From NCBI GenBank assembly GCA_002716125.1, contig PAZH01000003.1, forward strand, positions 68,382 through 132,381: a stretch of 64,000 bases of DNA, read 5' to 3'. Every line of letters starts with the position of its first letter. Position 1 is the first letter of the stretch. Made by a program: the position numbers and the translations under genes. A model generated the notes under the pieces. The model did not search any database. It was not told the origin of the DNA and was given only the letters and a program-made list of their open reading frames with translations. Source of the stretch: Rhodospirillaceae bacterium. GTDB lineage: Bacteria; Pseudomonadota; Alphaproteobacteria; UBA8366. Positions 29,373 through 38,095 of the stretch are shown here, one piece after another.

Positions 29373-30668
29373 TTGCAGGCATTGGCAAAATATTTCGAGC
29401 TTGAGCAGAATGGAACGACGGTCCGTCGCGAAACGCTCGCGGGGATCACGACGTTCCTCACGATGGCCTACATCGTCTTCGTAAATCCGGCGATACTGGC
29501 GGATGCAGGAATGGATCGCGACGCCGCGTTCGTTGCGACGTGCCTTGCCGCTGCGTTCGGCAGTCTGCTGATGGGAATTCTTGCCAACTATCCAATCGCT
29601 TTGGCACCCGGAATGGGGCTCAACGCCTTCTTCACCTATACAGTCGTCGCCCAGATGGGACATAGTTGGCAGACCGCTCTTGGCGTCGTCTTTTTATCAG
29701 GCATCATCTTCCTGTTGCTTAGCGTGTTTCCGGTCCGCGAATGGATCGTGAATTCGATACCCCGCGCCCTAAAGATGGCGATCTCTGCCGGTATCGGAAT
29801 GTTCCTCGCGATTATCGCACTAAAGAATGCCGGAATAGTCGTCGACAGCCCTGCAACGCTCGTTCAGCTCGGCGATCTTGGACAACCGGCGGCCCTATTC
29901 GCGGCCCTCGGTTTTTTCGCCATGGTTGCCATGGACCGCCTGAAAGTACCGGGCGCAATCCTCATAGCCATATTGGGTGTCACGGTCATCGCGTCACTCT
30001 TCGGCATGAATCAATTCTCCGGCGTCGTCTCAACACCACCGAACCTGGCACCTAGCTTCCTGCAAATGGATTTAGCGACGGCATTCGAACTAAGCCTCAT
30101 CTCGGTTGTCTTCGCCTTCTTGTTCGTCGATTTATTCGATACAGCCGGTACACTAATCGGCGTCGCTCACAGAGCGGGTCTGCTGGACGAAAACGGGCGC
30201 CTGCCGCGTCTTCGCGGCGCCCTCTTGGCGGATAGTCTCGCAACAGTCGCTGGGGCCGCCCTCGGAACATCAACCACAACAAGCTATATCGAGAGTACAG
30301 CGGGCATTCGTGCAGGCGGGCGGACCGGTCTCACGGCGATTGTTGTGGCGATTCTTTTCTTAGCGTGTCTTCTGTTCGCCCCGCTCGCCGGCAGCATTCC
30401 CGCATACGCGACCGCACCCGCGCTCCTATTTGTCGCCTGTATGATGGCGCGCGGCCTCGCGGAGATTAATTGGGAGGATGTGACCGACTACGTCCCCGCC
30501 GTCGTGACCGCTCTCGCAATGCCTTTGACGTTCTCGATCGCAACCGGCATCGGTATCGGCTTCATCACGTACGCAGCCGTAAAAGTCTTGAGCGGACGTT
30601 TCCAAGAAGCGAGTCCAGCAATCCTAATTCTTGCCGTCGCATTCGTTTTGAAATTCAGTTTTTTGTAG
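29373..30668 (+). CDS. NCS2 family purine permease (AzgA-like)
   Basis: This inner-membrane transporter is of the nucleobase:cation symporter 2 family, AzgA/AdeP/GhxP branch, which takes up adenine, guanine or hypoxanthine. About 12-14 membrane segments are visible in 431 residues. RRETLAGITTFLTMAYIVFV and LAPGMGLNAFFTY are branch hallmarks, as are FLFVDLFDTAGTLIGV and GTSTTTSYIESTAGI. I start at TTG 29373 because GGGGAGGA lies 7 bases upstream; the earlier in-frame TTG at 29340 has no ribosome site. Substrate preference cannot be read from sequence. The stop lies inside a 14-bp inverted repeat. Confidence 0.88.
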   Translation: MQALAKYFELEQNGTTVRRETLAGITTFLTMAYIVFVNPAILADAGMDRDAAFVATCLAAAFGSLLMGILANYPIALAPGMGLNAFFTYTVVAQMGHSWQTALGVVFLSGIIFLLLSVFPVREWIVNSIPRALKMAISAGIGMFLAIIALKNAGIVVDSPATLVQLGDLGQPAALFAALGFFAMVAMDRLKVPGAILIAILGVTVIASLFGMNQFSGVVSTPPNLAPSFLQMDLATAFELSLISVVFAFLFVDLFDTAGTLIGVAHRAGLLDENGRLPRLRGALLADSLATVAGAALGTSTTTSYIESTAGIRAGGRTGLTAIVVAILFLACLLFAPLAGSIPAYATAPALLFVACMMARGLAEINWEDVTDYVPAVVTALAMPLTFSIATGIGIGFITYAAVKVLSGRFQEASPAILILAVAFVLKFSFL

Positions 30669-30710
30669 AAAATTTACAGCCAATTATCGGTGTTACAATT
30701 TTCTACAAAA
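30661..30710. repeat. 14-bp perfect inverted repeat over the permease stop
   Basis: TTTTGTAGAAAATT at 30661-30674 is exactly complementary to AATTTTCTACAAAA at 30697-30710 with a 22-base loop. It contains the permease TAG. It is A/T-rich and lacks a following T-run on either strand, so it is a poor terminator but could stabilise the 3' end or bind a dimeric regulator. It lies just upstream of the predicted small-RNA promoter. Confidence 0.6.
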
Positions 30711-30714
30711 GTAC

Positions 30715-30743
30715 GTGACGACCCGGATAACATCGCCTAAACT
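30715..30743 (+). promoter_or_regulatory. Predicted promoter of the small-RNA candidate
   Basis: GTGACG at 30715-30720 and TAAACT at 30738-30743 are 17 bases apart, an acceptable but not strong housekeeping promoter. Transcription would begin near 30750 and end at the terminator at 30875-30906. Confidence 0.4.
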
Positions 30744-30749
30744 CGCTCA

Positions 30750-30906
30750 CGAATAAGAAAGCGCACTAGAAAACAGTGCGGCCCGAGTCTGGGGAGGGAG
30801 TTCGCAAGTCCTTGGGAGATCAATATAAATAAGATCAACAATACTCAAGTTGCGAACTAATTAATAAATTACACAGGCGAGAACTTCCGTTCTTGCCTCT
30901 TTTTTT
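30750..30906 (+). ncRNA. Candidate structured small RNA, about 157 nt
   Basis: This occupies most of the only gene-free stretch above 300 bases (30669-31034). Three hairpins are visible on the plus strand: CGCACT/AGTGCG (30762-30767 with 30775-30780); a long imperfect one in which 30800-30807 and 30811-30816 pair with 30844-30857, a 3-base bulge and an A/U-rich loop between; and a strong terminator. GGGGAGGGAG at 30791-30800 is purine-rich and could be exposed. No open reading frame of note lies within it, and it does not match tmRNA, 4.5S RNA, RNase P RNA or, as far as I can judge, 6S RNA, although the length is similar to 6S. The start is inferred from the promoter. No gene follows on this strand, so a riboswitch or leader is unlikely. 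Confidence 0.5.
30875..30906 (+). terminator. Intrinsic terminator of the small-RNA candidate
   Basis: AGGCGAGAAC at 30875-30884 pairs with GTTCTTGCCT at 30889-30898 (one G-U pair) across a TTCC loop and is followed by C and seven T. It is too far (over 200 bases) from the permease stop to be its simple terminator, although read-through could reach it. Confidence 0.85.
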
Positions 30907-30977
30907 GACCGCTCGCAATTAACCCGCGACGCGCAGAATTCTGGCTTCAACGGACAGCCTCGTATCGAGCAATGAAA

Positions 30978-31009
30978 TGCCGGGCACCCGCTGTGATAGG
31001 CACCCGGCA
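30978..31009 (-). terminator. GC-rich hairpin after the thiamine-diphosphate enzyme gene
   Basis: TGCCGGG at 30978-30984 and CCCGGCA at 31003-31009 pair perfectly. On the minus strand the hairpin lies 26 bases beyond the stop of the gene at 31035 and is followed by a weak T-containing stretch (TTTCATT). It is a possible terminator. Confidence 0.45.
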
Positions 31010-31034
31010 CTTCCCGTTAGTTAATACAATTGGC

Positions 31035-32687
31035 CTAACGCGCTCTCAATTCCGTTATGGAATTCTTTGCGTCGACATTCTCCAAACTGGTTCTTGCTTC
31101 GACGATCACCGGTACGTCCGCCGATAGCGCTTCTCGCATCACCGCATCGGCTTCTTCGGCCGTTTCGATCGCCAACCCCTTTGCGCCAAACGCCTGCGCT
31201 AAGATCGTGAAATCCGGATTGACCAAGTCGGTTGCATGAGGTCGCCCCGGGTAATGCGTTTCCTGATGCATGCGAATTGTGCCGTAGGCATTGTTATTCG
31301 AAATTACGATGCACAGGTTCTTAACGCCCGCGGCAACCGCGGTCGCCAATTCATAGCCGCTCATCAGCGCGCCGCCGTCACCCACCACCGCGACAATTCG
31401 ACGGTCCGGATAACGAATGGCCGCCGCTACAGCGGCTGGAATGCTCATTCCCATGGCTCCGCATTCGGACCCTAAGAGGTTTTGGGATGATTTGAACGGG
31501 TATTTGTGATGCAGCCAACTCGAAAAGCTTCCTGCGTCCACTGTGATCACTGCATCATCCGGAACATGTGTTTTCATCGCATCGATGACGTGCCCGAAGT
31601 CCAGACCATCGTCCGCAGGCCGAGACGGCGAATCCGCGAAATCGGTATATCCTGCATGCGACGCCTCAATCCATGATTTACGTGCATCGCTGAGTTCCGG
31701 TGCATTTTGCGCCGCGAGGGACTCAAGGAACGCACCCGCGTCCGAGACGATTCCCAGTTCGACGTCGAAGTGTCGGCCGATGACCGAAGCTTCCGGATAG
31801 ACATGCACGACTTTCTGACCGGCGACCGGAAGCCGTTCGTTCATAGTGGCCATACCGATCCCCATCTTCGTGCCGACCGCGACAATCAAATCCGCATTCA
31901 ACGCGGTCTCCGCAACACCGCTCGGCGGCCGAATCCCTAATTCACCCGCATAATTCGGATGATCGTTAGGAAAAACGTCTTGATGCACGTAAGTCGGCAA
32001 CACCGGAATGCCCCAAGCTTCGCTTGCCGCCAGTAGCGATCGACGTGCCTCCGCGGAATCAACCCGGCCACCAACAATCATGATCGGGCGCTCCGCAGCC
32101 TTGATCATATCGGCGACGCTCGCCGTATCGCTATCGTTGGGGCGAACCGCCGCCCCCTTTCGGCGCGTCACTGTGGCGGCGTCCGAAGTCGCCGCCAGGA
32201 CATCCGTCGGCAATGCGACGACAACAGGTCCGGGTGTGCCGCTTTCGGCAATTCGAATGGCGCGCGCGACGACCTCGCCGACCCGATCGGGCTTATCGAC
32301 TTCTTCTACGGATTTCGCGATATCGGAAAACGTCTTGTTGTAGTTGATTTCCTGAGTCGCGCGTTTGCCGATCTTACTCGTACTCACCTGCCCCATCAGC
32401 ATGACAAGCGGGAATGATCCCTGCTCCGCCGAATGTCCGGCAATCGACGCGTTCGTCGCCCCCGGTCCGCGGCTGGCAAAAACAATCCCCGCCCGACCCG
32501 TCAATTTAGCATCCGCCAAAGCCATCCAAGCGGCTCCGCCTTCATGGCGGCAGCTCACCAAATCCAGGACCGGATCATCGTGCAACGCATCCATGACCGC
32601 GAGATAGCTCTCTCCCGGCACACAAAACGCGCGGTCAATCCCGTGCGCAACCAATGTGTCGACCAAAACCTTCGCCGCCGTTCGCAT
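31035..32687 (-). CDS. Thiamine-diphosphate-dependent enzyme, acetolactate synthase-like
   Basis: This is a member of the large acetolactate synthase/benzoylformate decarboxylase superfamily. The 550 residues have the three-domain layout: N-terminal PYR domain with activating Glu49 (SCRHEGGAAWMA), a central domain (about 190-330) and a C-terminal PP domain with the cofactor motif GDGGALMSGYELAT ending in SNNNAYGT. I start at 32687 (MRTAAKVLVD), which has AAAAGGAT upstream; a longer start adds 50 unlike residues. No small regulatory subunit (ilvH) or branched-chain genes adjoin it, so it is probably not the biosynthetic IlvB. Substrate unknown. It ends the minus-strand run from nuo. Confidence 0.85.
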   Translation of the reverse strand: MRTAAKVLVDTLVAHGIDRAFCVPGESYLAVMDALHDDPVLDLVSCRHEGGAAWMALADAKLTGRAGIVFASRGPGATNASIAGHSAEQGSFPLVMLMGQVSTSKIGKRATQEINYNKTFSDIAKSVEEVDKPDRVGEVVARAIRIAESGTPGPVVVALPTDVLAATSDAATVTRRKGAAVRPNDSDTASVADMIKAAERPIMIVGGRVDSAEARRSLLAASEAWGIPVLPTYVHQDVFPNDHPNYAGELGIRPPSGVAETALNADLIVAVGTKMGIGMATMNERLPVAGQKVVHVYPEASVIGRHFDVELGIVSDAGAFLESLAAQNAPELSDARKSWIEASHAGYTDFADSPSRPADDGLDFGHVIDAMKTHVPDDAVITVDAGSFSSWLHHKYPFKSSQNLLGSECGAMGMSIPAAVAAAIRYPDRRIVAVVGDGGALMSGYELATAVAAGVKNLCIVISNNNAYGTIRMHQETHYPGRPHATDLVNPDFTILAQAFGAKGLAIETAEEADAVMREALSADVPVIVEARTSLENVDAKNSITELRAR

Positions 32688-32731
32688 AACCGTATCCTTT
32701 TCTTGAAGTTGGGTCGTCGGGAACCGCCCCG

Positions 32732-32974
32732 CTATTTTTGTTCGACCCTGAAATTGATCAATCCCGCCTCTGCAACGAAATAGATGATCGTAAAGATTAC
32801 CGCGGCAATCACCGTCGTGATTCCCACTTTCTGCCAAAGCCGAGGATTCTCTGGCGCGCTCGAAGCGTGTCCATCTTCCACGACATCAGGCGGTCGATTT
32901 CCCCACGGCAATACAATGAACAAAACCAGCCACCAGATGATGACATAAACGAGTGTGCCTGAAATCAAACCCAT
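32732..32974 (-). CDS. DUF1467 family small membrane protein
   Basis: The 80 residues form two membrane helices (about 5-25 and 50-70) joined by a hydrophilic loop. The N-terminal VYVIIWWLVLFIVLPWGNR is the signature of DUF1467, a family of unknown function found in Alphaproteobacteria and usually located, as here, between mce and proS. It starts 15 bases after the mce stop. Confidence 0.85.
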   Translation of the reverse strand: MGLISGTLVYVIIWWLVLFIVLPWGNRPPDVVEDGHASSAPENPRLWQKVGITTVIAAVIFTIIYFVAEAGLINFRVEQK

Positions 32975-32989
32975 AGAGCGTCCCTCGAC

Positions 32990-33394
32990 CTACGCCTGCT
33001 CCAACTCAATCAACGTGCCGTTGAAATCCTTCGGATGAAGAAACAGTACCGGCTTATCATGAGCGCCTATACTTGGCTCCCCGTCCCCCAGCACGCGCAT
33101 TCCGTCACTTTCCAGTTTATCTCGGGCCGCATAAATATCCGCAACCTCGTAGCAGATATGATGAATGCCTCCACCTGGATTACGTTCCAGGAACTTTGCA
33201 ATCGGAGATTCGTCGCCGAGCGGATGCAGCAATTCCAATTTTGTGTTCTCGAGTTCGACAAAAATCGTCGTCACGCCGTGTGAGGGAAGATCCAACGGTT
33301 CCGATACTTTTGCCCCGAGTGTATCGCGATAGCTCGCAGACGCCGCCGCTAGATCCGGGACGGCTATCGCAACGTGATTTAATTTTCCGATCAT
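32990..33394 (-). CDS. mce: Mce, methylmalonyl-CoA epimerase
   Basis: This glyoxalase/VOC-fold enzyme interconverts (R)- and (S)-methylmalonyl-CoA in propionyl-CoA metabolism. The 134 residues begin with KLNHVAIAVPDL, whose His7 is a metal ligand, continue to GGGIHHICYEV with the second His, and end with FNGTLIELEQA, whose Glu is the third ligand type. It lies between rnj and the DUF1467 gene, a conserved alphaproteobacterial order. Confidence 0.92.
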   Translation of the reverse strand: MIGKLNHVAIAVPDLAAASASYRDTLGAKVSEPLDLPSHGVTTIFVELENTKLELLHPLGDESPIAKFLERNPGGGIHHICYEVADIYAARDKLESDGMRVLGDGEPSIGAHDKPVLFLHPKDFNGTLIELEQA

Positions 33395-33406
33395 AGCCGC
33401 TTCCTT

Positions 33407-35083
33407 CTACACCCTAACCAAATGTATTTCAGTGTGCGGTTTTTTCCCGCACAGTGCCCGAATGCATCGCCGCACCGCGCGGCGCGACATCTCGCCCACC
33501 ATACTGTCATCGCGGCGTTGATCCGGCCGGAGATCGTCTATAGCCGCAGCGACCGCAGCCATCACTTCCTGTTCGATCTCGTCTTCGTCTTCAGCGTCGT
33601 AGACCCCATTAACCGTGACGATCGGATCTTCGACCAAGCGGCCCTTTGCATCGACGACGACGGTCGCGACGGCCGTGCCGTGATAGGTCATACGGCGGCG
33701 GTCCTTGATCGCCTGACTATGCAGTGGAACCAACCGATTGCCGTCCAAGGCGAGGCGATCCGAAAAGACCTCATCGACGATCTCCGCCCGACCGGGCGCC
33801 AATCGGACCATCGAGCCGTTCAACGCCACAATCGGCTGGGGTACCTGACATTCGCGCGCCAATTTCGCATGCGCAATCATATGCCGCGCTTCACCATGCA
33901 CAGGCACCGCGATCTTCGGATTGATCCATTGATACATCTGCACAAGCTCATCACGTGCCGGATGTCCTGAAACATGGACATCGTCGTCCTTGGCTGTAAC
34001 GATCTCAATACCGCGCATCGTCAGTTTATTGTGCAATCGGCCAATCGCTTTTTCGTTGCCCGGAATTACGCGGCTCGAAAAGACAACAACATCGCCCTCA
34101 CTCAAATCAACATCCGGATGATCGCCAGCCGCAATCCTCGGCAACGCTGCACGCGGCTCGCCTTGGCTTCCGGTACAAATCATGAGAACACGCTCTGGCG
34201 GCAGGTAACCGACGTCCTTCTCCGTGATGAAGGGTTGAATATCGGTGAGGTAGCCGTTCTCTTTTGCCAATTCATAAATGCGCCACAATGAACGACCGAC
34301 CAATGCTACACTGCGGTCATGCGCCTCACCGACGCGCGCGATTGTCTCTAACCGCGCGACATTCGAAGCAAAACACGCAACAGCAACGCGTTTGTCGTAC
34401 TTGCCCACCAATTCCATTAGGTTCTCGCGGACATCGCCTTCCGAGCCAGACGTCCCCGGCACGAATACATTCGTCGAATCGCAAACCATCGCGAGGACGC
34501 CTTCTTCCCCCACCTCGGCCAATCTCTGCTCATCCGTTGACCGGCCAACCAAAGGATCCGGATCCAGTTTCCAATCACCTGTATGCATGACCGTGCCCGA
34601 CGGCGTCCGCAACACGACGGCATTCGGTTCGGGTATCGAATGGGTAATAGTGATCAGTTCAACTTCAAAGGGGCCGACAGAAAACTTGCCGGACAAAGGA
34701 ATTACATTGATTTCAACGCGGTGGCCAAAACTGGTCTCCGCCAATTTTCGCTGTAAGACGCTCGCCGTAAAAGGCGTTGCATAAATCGGACATTCGATCT
34801 CCGGCCAAAGGTACGGCACCGCACCTAAGTGGTCCTCATGGGCATGCGTCAAGACCAATCCTGCGAGATCGCCTTTGCGTTCTGCGATAAAGCTTGGGTC
34901 CGGCGTAATGACATCGACACCGGGCGTCGTTTCGTCTCCGAAGGTTATGCCAAAATCGACCATAAGCCACTGGCCGTCGTGACCGTATAGATTCAAGTTC
35001 ATCCCGATTTCGCCGGCACCTCCCAAGGGAAGAAACAGAAGCTCTTCCGAACCCGGCGCGCCGGTATCTAAATAACCCGACAT
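33407..35083 (-). CDS. rnj: Ribonuclease J
   Basis: This metallo-beta-lactamase/beta-CASP ribonuclease acts in 5'-to-3' decay and rRNA maturation. The 558 residues carry the zinc motif HAHEDH at 80-85, the later VHGEARHM metal-binding segment in the beta-CASP domain, the RMMBL region and a C-terminal domain after about 450. The ATG at 35083 overlaps the coaX stop as TGATG, which implies coupling; a TTG one codon earlier is the alternative. Confidence 0.93.
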   Translation of the reverse strand: MSGYLDTGAPGSEELLFLPLGGAGEIGMNLNLYGHDGQWLMVDFGITFGDETTPGVDVITPDPSFIAERKGDLAGLVLTHAHEDHLGAVPYLWPEIECPIYATPFTASVLQRKLAETSFGHRVEINVIPLSGKFSVGPFEVELITITHSIPEPNAVVLRTPSGTVMHTGDWKLDPDPLVGRSTDEQRLAEVGEEGVLAMVCDSTNVFVPGTSGSEGDVRENLMELVGKYDKRVAVACFASNVARLETIARVGEAHDRSVALVGRSLWRIYELAKENGYLTDIQPFITEKDVGYLPPERVLMICTGSQGEPRAALPRIAAGDHPDVDLSEGDVVVFSSRVIPGNEKAIGRLHNKLTMRGIEIVTAKDDDVHVSGHPARDELVQMYQWINPKIAVPVHGEARHMIAHAKLARECQVPQPIVALNGSMVRLAPGRAEIVDEVFSDRLALDGNRLVPLHSQAIKDRRRMTYHGTAVATVVVDAKGRLVEDPIVTVNGVYDAEDEDEIEQEVMAAVAAAIDDLRPDQRRDDSMVGEMSRRAVRRCIRALCGKKPHTEIHLVRV

Positions 35084-35853
35084 CAACGGCGATTTCTCTT
35101 ATGGACCTCGACCAACCCCCGCAAGGTCATGTCTGGATACACGTGATCGATGACATTCGTGGCCTCCGCAAATAGCGGCGCTAAACCGCCGGTCGCAACG
35201 ACAGTCATCTTGGCTCCGAATTCGCCTCGGATCCGTTCAACCAGCCCTTCGATCATACCGATATAGCCCCAAAAAATGCCGGACTGCATCGCGGGCACGG
35301 TCGCTTTGCCGATAATACTAGTCGTCGCTCGAATATCGACGCGCGGTAATTGCGCGGCGGCCATATACAACGCATCGAGCGAGAGATTTATACCTGGGCA
35401 TATGACGCCGCCGCGATAATTCCCGTCTTCGTCAACGACATCGAAGGTCGTCGCCGTCCCGAAATCAACAACGATCAGGGCGCCTTCATATCTACCGTGT
35501 ACCGCAACCGTATTTACCAGACGGTCTGCACCGACTTGATCCGGGCGATCGATCAAGGCCTCGATCCCGAGATCGCAATCGTCCTCGCCGATGAACATCG
35601 GATCGCATTTGAAGTACCGCTTGCATAAGGTGGTCAGGTTGAAATTGCCCTCGGGAACGACACTACTAACGATCGCATCTGTCACGACCTCCCGGTCCAA
35701 TCCTTCAAGCGCCATCAAATCGATCAGCCAAACTGCATATTCGTCAGCTGTACGGCGGGGATTCGTGCCACATCGCCAAACCCCTCGACAATCATCTCCG
35801 TCATAGACAGCGAAGACGGTGTTCGTATTCCCAGAATCGACTGCTAGCAGCAT
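35083..35853 (-). CDS. coaX: CoaX, type III pantothenate kinase
   Basis: This catalyses the first step of coenzyme A synthesis and is insensitive to CoA feedback. The 256 residues have the ASKHA-fold phosphate-binding LAVDSGNTNTVFAVYDG at the N-terminus and GADRLVNTVAVHG plus VDFGTATTFDVVD further on. It lies between birA (10-base gap) and rnj, the usual alphaproteobacterial order downstream of nuoN. Confidence 0.94.
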   Translation of the reverse strand: MLLAVDSGNTNTVFAVYDGDDCRGVWRCGTNPRRTADEYAVWLIDLMALEGLDREVVTDAIVSSVVPEGNFNLTTLCKRYFKCDPMFIGEDDCDLGIEALIDRPDQVGADRLVNTVAVHGRYEGALIVVDFGTATTFDVVDEDGNYRGGVICPGINLSLDALYMAAAQLPRVDIRATTSIIGKATVPAMQSGIFWGYIGMIEGLVERIRGEFGAKMTVVATGGLAPLFAEATNVIDHVYPDMTLRGLVEVHKRNRR

Positions 35854-35863
35854 TGATCTGTCC

Positions 35864-36619
35864 TTAGGCGGCGGCGAAAACGTCGCCCGCCGTTACGAGC
35901 TCTCTCTCGCCGTTCGGCAACGCTAGAATGAGCGCACCGTCCATATCGAGTCCCTCGAATATGCCTTGCTTCTCTTCTGTCGGGAGTCTCACCGTAATTT
36001 CTCGTCCGATATGATGCGCACGTTTGAGCCATTCCTCTCGGGTCTCAGCTATTCCCGATTTCAACCAAGCAGAATATCGCTCGTCGAAGCAATCCAAGAA
36101 ACAAGGCAGAAACGCGTCAACCGGTACCGACTGCGCCGCTGCGTCACTCAGGCAGGTTGTCGCATAATCCGCGAGATCCGGAAAGCTTGAGATGTTTGCA
36201 CCGCACCCAACAATGACCCAGCTAGTCTCGCCCGTCCCGCTGCTCGAAGACTCAAGCAGAAGGCCCGCAACTTTCTTACCGTCAATCAAGACATCGTTTG
36301 GCCATTTGTTTGTAATCCTCTCAGGCGCCACGAACTGGCTTATCGCATCGCCCAACCCGAGAGCAGCGACCAAAGAGATTTGCGCAGCGCGAGATAACTC
36401 ACACTGCGGCCGCAAAAGAAGCGACACATACATATTTCCGATGGGCGACGACCAATTTCTGCCCCGGCGCCCCTTTCCAGCGGTCTGCATGTCCGCCCAG
36501 ACCGCCGTGCGGTCTGGCGCCCCGCTATCCGCAAGCAGCCGCGCTTCGTCGTTGGTCGACGCGACGCTTTCTCGATGATCGATTTCGAAACGTCCGTGCT
36601 TAACGGGCCTAAACCCCAT
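35864..36619 (-). CDS. birA: BirA, biotin-[acetyl-CoA-carboxylase] ligase
   Basis: This activates biotin as biotinyl-AMP and attaches it to the carrier protein of acetyl-CoA carboxylase. The 251 residues contain the biotin/ATP-binding GKGRRGRNWSSPIGNMYVS and the KWPNDVLIDGKKVAGLLLE segment. There is no N-terminal helix-turn-helix domain, so it is a group I ligase without repressor function. It starts 18 bases after the nuoN stop. Confidence 0.93.
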   Translation of the reverse strand: MGFRPVKHGRFEIDHRESVASTNDEARLLADSGAPDRTAVWADMQTAGKGRRGRNWSSPIGNMYVSLLLRPQCELSRAAQISLVAALGLGDAISQFVAPERITNKWPNDVLIDGKKVAGLLLESSSSGTGETSWVIVGCGANISSFPDLADYATTCLSDAAAQSVPVDAFLPCFLDCFDERYSAWLKSGIAETREEWLKRAHHIGREITVRLPTEEKQGIFEGLDMDGALILALPNGERELVTAGDVFAAA

Positions 36620-36637
36620 GAAATCGCCGCTGCGTGG

Positions 36638-38086
36638 TTATCCGGCGAGCAATGCGGCTGCCGCGGCAGCGGCACTATCCAATACCGGTGCCAAGACGAA
36701 GAAGAACAGCAGCGTTACAATACTCGTAACCGTAACGACACCGCTTAGGCCACTGCCCATCGGCTGATCGAATGGCTCGGCCGCTTCGTCGAAATACATG
36801 ATTTTGACGATCCGAAGATAATAGAAAGCACCCACAACGCTCGCAACAACGCCAATGATCGCAAGGACGTAGAGCTGCGCTTCGATCGCCGCCAAGAAAA
36901 TGTAAAGCTTTCCGAAGAAACCCGCGAGCGGCGGAATGCCCGCCATCGAGAACATGAAGACCAACAAGGCCGCCGCCAGCATCGGGTTCGATTTACTAAG
37001 ACCGGCTAGGTCGCTGATTTCCTCAACCATCTCTCCCTTACGGCGCATCGCGAGGATGCAGGCGAACGTGCCAACATTCATCGCGAGGTAGATGGTCATG
37101 TAGAGGATAACGCCTTGGATACCGGCTTCGCTACCGGAAGCGAGACCGACGAGCGCATAGCCCATATGGCCGATCGAACTGTAGGCCATCAGTCGCTTAA
37201 TATTGGTTTGTGCAATCGCGGCAAAAGCGCCGAGAATCATCGAGAGTACGGAGACGAAGATGATAATTTGGCGCCATTCTTCGACCAACCCGCCAAACGG
37301 ATCCATCATCACACGAACGAAGAGCGAAATCGCCGCAATCTTCGGGGCGACCGCAAAGAATGCCGTGATCGGCGTCGGTGCACCTTCATAAACATCCGGC
37401 GTCCACATATGGAACGGCACGGCGGAAATCTTGAAGGCAAGGCCGGCGATCAAGAAAACGATACCAACGATCAATCCAACGGAGGCCGTCTGATCACCGC
37501 CCAAGACTTGGACCAAGCCATCGAAGGATGTTGTGCCGGCAAAGCCATAGATCATCGAACAGCCGTAAAGCAACATGCCCGAGGACAGTGCCCCAAGGAC
37601 AAAGTACTTCAGCCCCGCCTCCGACGACCGCGTCGTGTCCCGCTTAAAGGCAGCAAGCACGTAGAGCGACAGACTTTGGAGTTCCAAGCCAAGATAGAGC
37701 GCGATGAGGTCGTTCGCCGAGACCATCATCATCATACCGACCGTCGCGAACAGCATCAGAACCGGATACTCAAAGCGCCTCATATCTTCCCGCTTGAGAT
37801 AGCTCTGGCTCATAATCAGTGACAGGAACGTTCCCAGTAAAATCAGTATCTTCATGAAGACGGTGAAATCGTCACTGACGAACTGCCCGTTGAAGGCCAT
37901 AAGTTCCTGTCCACGCATCGGTAAAACAGCGATACCGACAACGATCAACGCTGCAAGCGACAGGTAATGCACGATCCCCATGGCCCGTTCTTCGCGCACG
38001 AAAACGCCAATCATCATGTAGGCCATTGCCGCGCACGCGAGAAGGATTTCAGGGTGGGCCGGGTAGAAGTTGGGTAGTTCAGTCAT
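36638..38086 (-). CDS. nuoN: NuoN, NADH-quinone oxidoreductase subunit N
   Basis: This antiporter-like membrane subunit of complex I lies in the proton-pumping arm (ND2 homologue). The 482 residues form about 14 helices. The conserved Lys-containing helix is visible in the region [20 protein letters not shown], and the segment [14 protein letters not shown] is typical of the family. It is the last gene of the nuo set, followed by birA. Confidence 0.95.
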   Translation of the reverse strand: MTELPNFYPAHPEILLACAAMAYMMIGVFVREERAMGIVHYLSLAALIVVGIAVLPMRGQELMAFNGQFVSDDFTVFMKILILLGTFLSLIMSQSYLKREDMRRFEYPVLMLFATVGMMMMVSANDLIALYLGLELQSLSLYVLAAFKRDTTRSSEAGLKYFVLGALSSGMLLYGCSMIYGFAGTTSFDGLVQVLGGDQTASVGLIVGIVFLIAGLAFKISAVPFHMWTPDVYEGAPTPITAFFAVAPKIAAISLFVRVMMDPFGGLVEEWRQIIIFVSVLSMILGAFAAIAQTNIKRLMAYSSIGHMGYALVGLASGSEAGIQGVILYMTIYLAMNVGTFACILAMRRKGEMVEEISDLAGLSKSNPMLAAALLVFMFSMAGIPPLAGFFGKLYIFLAAIEAQLYVLAIIGVVASVVGAFYYLRIVKIMYFDEAAEPFDQPMGSGLSGVVTVTSIVTLLFFFVLAPVLDSAAAAAAALLAG

Positions 38087-38095
38087 ATCTTGTCC

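Noticed and set aside
30750..30906. Interpretation of the small-RNA candidate as 6S, tmRNA, 4.5S or a riboswitch
   Set aside because: No tmRNA tag or CCA end, no SRP GGAAGGAAGC-type motif, no closing stem around a central bubble that I could fit, and no downstream gene on the same strand.
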